NCBI GenBank assembly: GCA_902495025.1
Contig: CABUWB010000041.1
Location: forward strand, 1-10,637
Direction: 5' to 3'
Length of the DNA: 10,637 nt
Source of the DNA: an uncultured Eubacteriales bacterium
Lineage (GTDB): Bacteria > Bacillota > Clostridia > Lachnospirales > CAG-274
Shown here piece by piece: positions 6,951-10,637 of the stretch (position 1 is its first letter; each line of letters begins with the position of its first letter). Below the pieces are notes generated by a model, which was given only the letters and a program-made list of their open reading frames with translations, did not search any database and was not told the origin of the DNA. The translations under genes and the position numbers were made by a program.

Positions 6951-7120
6951 CTATTTCATTTGCTGTGCGACATATTCAATCTTTTTATCAGCTTGGCGAA
7001 CCATCGCCTTATTTTGTTCAATTTTTTCAAGAGCTTGCTGTCACAAGCCAAATCCGACCTTTTAATAAGGAATCCACCCGGAACAGTTGATGTATTATTG
7101 AATACTTGCATTGTAGCCAT
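6951..7120 (-). pseudogene. frameshifted relic of a small gene
   Basis: On the minus strand an ATG at 7120 opens MATMQVFNNTSTVPGGF and continues to ...LACDSK. It then runs on as an improbable, very basic tail to a TGA at 6956. Adding one G in the AGCAAG-CTC stretch switches the reading to ALEKIEQNKAMVRQADKKIE and on to a TAG at 6951. That frame has a clean heptad pattern (Ile, Val, Ile, Met every seven residues), typical of a coiled coil. This points to a single-base deletion in a protein of about 56 residues. There is no Shine-Dalgarno before the ATG, and its 5' side is now occupied by the promoter of the next gene, so the start may have been lost too. I do not recognise the family. Confidence 0.4.
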
Positions 7121-7167
7121 TGATTTTATACGCAAATAAGCGTATAATACTAATATACATTAATGTA
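7120..7167 (+). promoter_or_regulatory. promoter and operator of the hipBA-like operon
   Basis: TTGATT (7120-7125) and a perfect TATAAT (7143-7148) are 17 bp apart. A perfect inverted repeat, TATACGC-AAATAA-GCGTATA (7127-7146), fills the spacer and enters the -10 box. A second perfect 12-bp palindrome, TACATTAATGTA (7156-7167), covers the expected start site. Such placement is typical for repression by the XRE protein encoded downstream. The two palindromes differ in sequence, so only one may be its site. Confidence 0.7.
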
Positions 7168-7184
7168 CCAGCGGAGGTGTATAT

Positions 7185-7685
7185 ATGTTATTACAGAAAA
7201 TAAGGGAAAGCAAAAATATAACAAGAAAAGAATTAGCCGAAATGACAGGAATAAGTTATCGCTCTATACAGGACTATGAACAGGGACACAAAAATTTATC
7301 CAGCGCAAATGCAACTACACTTTACAAATTCAGCTTAGCCTTAGGTTGTAGAATAGAAGACCTGATTGAAGATAATCTGTTAAGCATTAACAAAAAAGCA
7401 ACACCCAACCCTTACAACGAACTAACAAATGAAGAAATTGAAAGAGAAAACATCTTTTTAGAAAAATTTAAGATTAATACCAAATGGAAATTTATTGATA
7501 ATGCCTGTTATATTGAGTTTATATACAAAGGCAATATAGTTATGCTGCCTTTTAACGCACTATTTACAGCAAACACATTGAAATGGCTGAAAGACGCAGT
7601 AGAACTGATGGTGGAAGAGTATATAAAAGATATTGAGTTTAATGAGGAATTTAAAGGTATAGGGGAGGTTTTATGGCATGAGTAA
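7185..7685 (+). CDS. XRE-family regulator, HipB-like, with an extra C-terminal domain
   Basis: The 166-residue protein has an N-terminal helix-turn-helix of the HTH_3/Cro-C1 type at about 3-62, with recognition region TGISYRSIQDYEQG (21-34). It likely represses its own promoter and serves as the antitoxin-like partner of the kinase that follows. Plain HipB proteins are about 70-90 residues. Here a further 90 residues (about 76-166) form a second domain with WKFIDNACYIEFIYKGNIVML (strand-like) and an acidic helical end. It is not an obvious HipS-type domain, and I cannot name it. GGAGGTG (7172-7178) sits 6 nt before the ATG. The stop overlaps the kinase start by 8 bp, so the two are translationally coupled. 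Confidence 0.82.
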   Translation: MLLQKIRESKNITRKELAEMTGISYRSIQDYEQGHKNLSSANATTLYKFSLALGCRIEDLIEDNLLSINKKATPNPYNELTNEEIERENIFLEKFKINTKWKFIDNACYIEFIYKGNIVMLPFNALFTANTLKWLKDAVELMVEEYIKDIEFNEEFKGIGEVLWHE

Positions 7686-8829
7686 CAATATATTCTATCT
7701 TATGCATAGAGATGATGTGGTCGTAACTATGTCTATAGACAATATAGGCGGAAATATAAATAAAGTATCATTAAATGGTATAGCCGATTTGTTACCTTTA
7801 GGCGCGAGAAAATCTACCGATGAGTTGAAAAAGTGGTGGGCAAGGAGAGCTGTGCCTATTAGTCAAGGAAACATTAAAAGAATACTTCAATCAGAGGATA
7901 TACCGACTACACAAAGTTTGTTAGTACAAAATCTCGGGTTAAGTCTTACAGACCATTATTGGATAAAGCCTATTGACAGTGCCCTAGATTGGAGTACTGT
8001 TAACCTCTATGAAAATGATTTTAAGGAAAGTGTAGAAACCCGTAAATTTAACAAGTCTGCTGTTGATTTAAGAAATGCCACTACATTTTATCCCGGCTCG
8101 TCTTTGCAGGGTGAACTCGAAAAGAAGTGGATAATAGACCCTGATGGAAACAGAATTCTTATAAAAGGCAATTATGGAAACAGCAGTCAACAAAGCGCCA
8201 ACGAAATTATAGCAACATTAATTCATAAAAAACAAAATAAATTCCCTTATGTTGCATATAAGTTTTGCAAGCTGTCAACCGAAAACAAAAATAAGGTTGG
8301 ATGTATGTGCAAAAACTTTACAGACATAAATACTGAATTTATATCAGCCTATGAAATAATAAATTCTTCCAAAAAAAGGAATGATGTATCTGATTATGAA
8401 CACTTTATAAGCGTATGCAGTGAAAACGGATTAGATACCGATTATGTAAGGAGCTTCCTTGAATATCAGATTTTGACAGATTTTGTTATAACAAACACAG
8501 ATAGGCATTACAATAACTTTGGTGTACTGCGAGATTCAAAAACATTAAAGTTTGTAGACATTGCCCCTATATTTGATTGTGGCAACAGCATGTTTTGGAA
8601 TAATCCTCAACAGCCTATGTATGACGATTTAACAAACATCAAGGTTTCAAGTTTCAAGAGTATAGAATTGGATGTTTTAAAGTATGTCAGAGATTATAAC
8701 AACATAGACCTTGATTTATTGCCTGACAATAGCAAAATAGAGGACATTCTTTCCTATGTTAATATAGATGCAAAAGATATATCAGCTATTATTGCAGGAT
8801 ACAACAAAAAAATCAAAATGTTAAGCTAG
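7678..8829 (+). CDS. HipA-like serine/threonine kinase, probable toxin
   Basis: HipA-type kinases phosphorylate cytoplasmic targets (glutamyl-tRNA synthetase in E. coli HipA, tryptophanyl-tRNA synthetase in HipT) and halt growth. This 383-residue protein shows a glycine/serine loop, YPGSSLQGELEKKW (138-151), the ATP-binding lysine in ILIKGNYG (Lys163) and a helix-C glutamate in SANEI (Glu176). It also has the catalytic loop TNTDRHYNNFGV (Asp275, Asn280) and a metal-binding FDCGNS (Asp300). The first 120 residues, including KWWARRAVPISQGN (52-64), differ from the standard HipA N-subdomain, so this is a divergent branch. Ser141 and Ser142 occupy the position of the regulatory autophosphorylated serines of HipA/HipT. 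It overlaps the XRE gene by 8 bp; GGGGAGG lies about 10 nt before its ATG. Kinase fold is confident; toxicity and target are inferred. Confidence 0.8.
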   Translation: MSNNIFYLMHRDDVVVTMSIDNIGGNINKVSLNGIADLLPLGARKSTDELKKWWARRAVPISQGNIKRILQSEDIPTTQSLLVQNLGLSLTDHYWIKPIDSALDWSTVNLYENDFKESVETRKFNKSAVDLRNATTFYPGSSLQGELEKKWIIDPDGNRILIKGNYGNSSQQSANEIIATLIHKKQNKFPYVAYKFCKLSTENKNKVGCMCKNFTDINTEFISAYEIINSSKKRNDVSDYEHFISVCSENGLDTDYVRSFLEYQILTDFVITNTDRHYNNFGVLRDSKTLKFVDIAPIFDCGNSMFWNNPQQPMYDDLTNIKVSSFKSIELDVLKYVRDYNNIDLDLLPDNSKIEDILSYVNIDAKDISAIIAGYNKKIKMLS

Positions 8830-8981
8830 GGAAACACTCATTTTCAAAATCAGCTGTAAGTAAAACAGCTGTACTTTATACTCTCGATTATTTGTATGAG
8901 CATAGAGAAGATGCTGACCATCATGATTTGACATTGACACTCCGTTCATTGTTGTTTTCCTTGAGGGAGTGTGTATTCTAA
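8829..8981 (+). pseudogene. C-terminal fragment of an unidentified gene
   Basis: Directly after the kinase stop, in another frame, about 50 codons read as convincing protein: GKHSFSKSAVSKTAVLYTLD, then LYEHREDADHHDLTLTLRSL and a short tail to a TAA at 8979. There is no ATG, GTG or plausible ribosome binding site at its head; the frame only stays open backwards into the kinase gene. It therefore looks like the end of a gene whose front was replaced when the hip cassette arrived. It may instead be a non-AUG coupled small protein. I do not recognise the family. An inverted repeat, ACACTCC/GGAGTGT (8937-8943 and 8966-8972), lies within it, without a T-run. Confidence 0.4.
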
Positions 8982-9076
8982 ATACTACATTATCTTTCAA
9001 CTTTATATACAGATTGTATCGTAATTATTTATAAGAAAATGACAAATCAAAATTTATCTCTCAACAAAATCTCTTA

Positions 9077-9154
9077 ATCGAGTAGGAGGCTACCCATTAG
9101 TTGAGTAGCCGACCTCTCACGCCACCGTGCGTACCGTTCGGCACACGGCGGTTC
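9077..9154 (-). mobile_element. 3' end of a group IIC intron (domains V and VI only)
   Basis: Read on the minus strand, GAACCGCCG (9146-9154) opens a hairpin in which CCGCCGTG pairs with CACGGTGG (outer ends 9122-9151), with the two-base CG bulge and the CCGAACGG tip. This is the domain V layout of group IIC introns such as the Oceanobacillus iheyensis one. It is followed by GTGAGAGGTCGG and a second hairpin, GGCTAC/GTAGCC (9089-9110), as domain VI, and then by CTCCTACTCGAT, the usual 3' boundary at about 9077. No domain I-IV or reverse transcriptase sequence is found at 9155-9430, so the rest has been deleted. The flanks 8982-9076 and 9155-9290 hold nothing else I can name. Confidence 0.85.
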
Positions 9155-9290
9155 AATAGTTTAAGTGCAGTACCTTATATCTTTGGTATATATCATAATA
9201 TCCCACTAATCATTGCATCGTTTCATCAGACTATCCATATTCGCTATGAATGATTTTGCACGTTCTAAATATGTGCAGTGGAATTGAATG

Positions 9291-9319
9291 TTGATAAACA
9301 CAATAAATTGTGATAGAAT
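9291..9319 (+). promoter_or_regulatory. promoter and operator of brnTA
   Basis: TTGATA (9291-9296) and TAGAAT (9314-9319) are 17 bp apart. The spacer is almost filled by a perfect inverted repeat, CACAAT-AA-ATTGTG (9299-9312), placed to block RNA polymerase. BrnA and BrnT-BrnA complexes are known to autoregulate in Brucella, so this is a good operator candidate. The start point near 9326 leaves a leader of about 105 nt that contains a short XRE-like reading frame. Confidence 0.65.
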
Positions 9320-9340
9320 GAAGGCGTAAATAGAGGGATA

Positions 9341-9442
9341 ATAATTATTGTATCCTATAAATTGGCACAAATCTTGAAAGAGCGAAATATGCAATGGAAA
9401 GATTTGTGTGAAGAAGGAGGCATTTTGCTTCATGAAATTTGA
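9341..9442 (+). pseudogene. N-terminal remnant of an XRE/Cro-type regulator
   Basis: The frame reads VSYKLAQILKERNMQWKDLC and then EEGGI before stopping at 9442, eleven bases into brnT. It resembles the first two helices of Cro/C1-type regulators, which commonly begin with ISYK-LW..L..R...K.DL...AGI. The recognition helix and the rest are absent, and there is no standard start codon, although GAGGG lies just upstream. It is best read as the stump of a regulator between the promoter and brnT. An alternative is a short leader peptide coupled to brnT translation. Confidence 0.35.
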
Positions 9443-9710
9443 ATGGGACGAACATAAAAATGCTATCAATAAGGCAAAACATAAAATTTCTTTTGAAACA
9501 GCAGCACTTGTATTTAATGACCCTAATTATATAGAAATGTTTGATTTTGAGCATAGTATAGACGAGGATCGTTTTATTGCAATAGGAAAAGTTGGGGAAA
9601 TTTTGTTTGTTGTTTTTACAGAAAGAAAGGATGTAATCCGCTTAATTTCGGCAAGATTAGCAACAAGCGCAGAAAGGAGACTGTATTATGATGAGGACGT
9701 ACACTATTGA
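9432..9710 (+). CDS. brnT: BrnT-family toxin (ribonuclease, RelE-like fold)
   Basis: The 92-residue protein matches BrnT (PF04365) along its length: KFEWDEHKNAIN (2-13) with the following KH and ISFETAALVFND (19-30), a central strand LFVVFTERKD (58-67), and IRLISARLATSAERRLYY (69-86). Arg65, Arg70, Ser73, Arg75 and Glu81 lie in the conserved, RNA-cleaving half of the family. BrnT toxins cleave RNA and arrest growth until bound by BrnA. The ATG at 9432 gives the usual BrnT N-terminus, with AAGGAGG 11 nt upstream. An in-frame GTG at 9408 would put that site inside the gene. It overlaps the antitoxin gene by 23 bp, the normal toxin-first order for this family. Confidence 0.9.
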   Translation: MKFEWDEHKNAINKAKHKISFETAALVFNDPNYIEMFDFEHSIDEDRFIAIGKVGEILFVVFTERKDVIRLISARLATSAERRLYYDEDVHY

Positions 9711-9867
9711 GCCAAACCAAAAGGCAACAAATGAGCAGTTAGCGGAAATTGAGGAAGCAAAAAAGGAGCCTATCACATTTGACGAGGACTGCAAAGAGCT
9801 TTCACCTGCTATGATGAAAGCATTTAAATGCTCCGTTATTCAAAGAAACCGTCAGAAAAAAGCATAA
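9688..9867 (+). CDS. brnA: BrnA-like antitoxin, short form
   Basis: The 59-residue acidic-then-basic protein overlaps the end of brnT. The central ITFDEDCKELSPAMMKAF (29-46) and the basic end VIQRNRQKKA are typical of the short Firmicute partners of BrnT, in which a ribbon-helix-helix-like segment follows a toxin-binding helix. It should neutralise BrnT and repress the operon with it. It is shorter than Brucella BrnA (about 90 residues), so its DNA-binding domain may be reduced. AGGAG (9675-9679) precedes the ATG at 9688; a second in-frame ATG at 9691 is possible. A strong terminator follows 15 bp after the stop. Confidence 0.82.
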   Translation: MMRTYTIEPNQKATNEQLAEIEEAKKEPITFDEDCKELSPAMMKAFKCSVIQRNRQKKA

Positions 9868-9882
9868 CAACAACACATTTTG

Positions 9883-9913
9883 AAAGCATCTTACATCAAG
9901 TAGGGTGCTTTTT
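9883..9913 (+). terminator. intrinsic terminator of brnTA
   Basis: AAAGCATCTTAC (9883-9894) pairs over all 12 positions, counting G-U pairs, with GTAGGGTGCTTT (9900-9911). The loop is 5 nt and a run of five T ends at 9913. Position and shape are those of a Rho-independent terminator for the plus strand. Confidence 0.85.
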
Positions 9914-9953
9914 AAGAGGCTTTGAGCACGATTGTAATCAGAGCCTAAATTGA

Positions 9954-9975
9954 GGGGCTGTTTTTTTACAGCCCC
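9954..9975. terminator. GC-rich stem-loop between convergent genes
   Basis: GGGGCTGT (9954-9961) pairs perfectly with ACAGCCCC (9968-9975) around a loop of six T. It lies between brnA and the minus-strand gene ending at 10050, about 75 bp past that gene's stop, so it probably ends transcription from the right. There is no T-run after the stem on either strand. Confidence 0.5.
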
Positions 9976-10049
9976 CAAATACCACAAATCATTTATTTAT
10001 ATTATTGAGGAGCTTATGTTGCATACTCTGAAGTAGGTTCAGTAGAACC

Positions 10050-10637
10050 TTAAATAACCTTATCTGTAATACCTGCATCATCAACTATTAAATCTCTTGC
10101 AGCTACAGCTGTCTGGAAAGACATAGATGTAATAGACTTAGCATCTACACCTGTTACAGTAACAGGAGCAGAACCATTTACGCTAAATGTTGCAGTATCA
10201 TTATCAAAGTCAACAGTTATTACTAATGCAGCCTGAGCATTTGCAGCAGATGCAGCAGTTGTAGATGTTATAGCTGAACCTGCATTTACTCTTATGCCGT
10301 AGTTCTTGCTTGTGTCTGTTCTTACACCTAACACCTCACCCTCTCTATCGTCAGCCTTAACACCGTTAAGCTGTACAATAGTCCAGTTAGTAGATGCTAC
10401 AGATGGAGTAATCTTAGCTGTATAAGTAACAGTACCGGAAGTTTTTTCAGTTAAAGGTAATGTAGCCTTAACAGTATCAGTTGAAGATGCATCATTAAGG
10501 AATAAAACACCATTTACAATAGATGCTATTGCTGTTAAAGCATCAGAAACTGTACCGTCCTTAGTAGTAACTGTGTAAGTAATACCACTAGTACCGTCCT
10601 TAATAACTTCAGGATTATCGTCAAAGTTGTAGTAGCT
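10050..10637 (-). CDS. C-terminal part of a probable secreted protein with a concanavalin-like (LamG) domain
   Basis: 195 codons are visible; the start lies beyond the window. The protein is rich in Thr, Ser, Ala and Val, with almost no Cys or Lys clusters. The motifs SGTVTYTAKITPS, NWTIVQLNGV, GEVLGVRTDTSKNYGIRV and VDFDNDTATFSVNG alternate strands in the way of the laminin-G-like, concanavalin-fold domains found in extracellular polysaccharide-degrading enzymes of clostridia. It opens with SYYNFDDNPEVI, another beta-sandwich-like segment. Codon choice is strongly biased to ACT, GCT, GTT and ACA, unlike its neighbours, suggesting high expression. Secretion and carbohydrate binding are inferred, as the signal peptide and catalytic part are outside. 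The same frame stays open for 11 more codons after the TAA at 10050, with a Thr/Ser/Glu/Pro composition. Confidence 0.7.
   Translation of the reverse strand, partial: SYYNFDDNPEVIKDGTSGITYTVTTKDGTVSDALTAIASIVNGVLFLNDASSTDTVKATLPLTEKTSGTVTYTAKITPSVASTNWTIVQLNGVKADDREGEVLGVRTDTSKNYGIRVNAGSAITSTTAASAANAQAALVITVDFDNDTATFSVNGSAPVTVTGVDAKSITSMSFQTAVAARDLIVDDAGITDKVI

Noticed and set aside
8851..8873. Direct repeat CAGCTGTA with 7-bp gap as a target-site duplication
   Set aside because: The two copies sit inside the gene tail with nothing mobile between them; they reflect a repeated SAV/TAV codon pattern.
9206..9469. Minus-strand open frame of 87 codons ending CTYLERAKSFIANMDSLMKR and a short tail
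   Set aside because: It crosses the brnT promoter and start in antisense, has no ribosome binding site, and its first half is low-complexity AT-rich sequence. Only the last 25 residues look protein-like, which is too little to call a gene.

Overview
The window looks like a piece of chromosome from a low-GC anaerobic Firmicute, most likely a gut Clostridia member. This is inferred from gene content: a clostridial-type AguB, a PreA-type dihydropyrimidine dehydrogenase, strong AGGAGG-like ribosome binding sites, canonical sigma-A promoters (TTGACA or TTGATT, 17 bp, TATAAT), a group IIC intron relic, and an AT-rich composition. No species can be named from the sequence alone.

Layout. At the left edge lies the 5' part of aguB (minus strand, 1-653), with a promoter and a leader hairpin that looks like an attenuator. 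Divergent from it is an AlbA_2/HATPase/winged-helix protein (841-2139) whose promoter carries repeated TTTCTAACG operator-like sites. Two overlapping minus-strand genes follow (2247-2966 and 2956-4374). They encode a TOPRIM-like protein and an SMC/ABC-type AAA ATPase under one strong promoter, and they are the best candidate for an under-described defence system. Next come a PreA-type enzyme with an added N-terminal iron-sulfur domain (4733-6181) and a small lipoprotein (6279-6806).

The right half is accessory DNA. It holds a frameshifted gene relic (6951-7120), an XRE regulator overlapping a HipA-like kinase (7185-8829), and an orphan gene tail (8829-8981). It also holds the last two domains of a group IIC intron (9077-9154), a fragment of an XRE-type gene (9341-9442) and a BrnT/BrnA toxin-antitoxin pair (9432-9867). 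At the right edge is the C-terminus of a minus-strand, probably secreted protein with a lectin-like domain (10050-10637).

How it works together. aguB and preA are metabolic (putrescine formation and pyrimidine reduction) and are visibly less AT-rich than the modules between and after them. The AlbA_2 gene, the ATPase/TOPRIM operon, hipBA-like and brnTA each have their own promoter. Three of the four have a near-perfect inverted repeat on the promoter, and the fourth has a weaker one across its -35 box, as expected for self-contained, autoregulated defence or toxin-antitoxin cassettes. With the gene relics and the intron scar, this suggests an integration hotspot that has gained and lost cargo. 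The defence role is inference; no module here has been tested.
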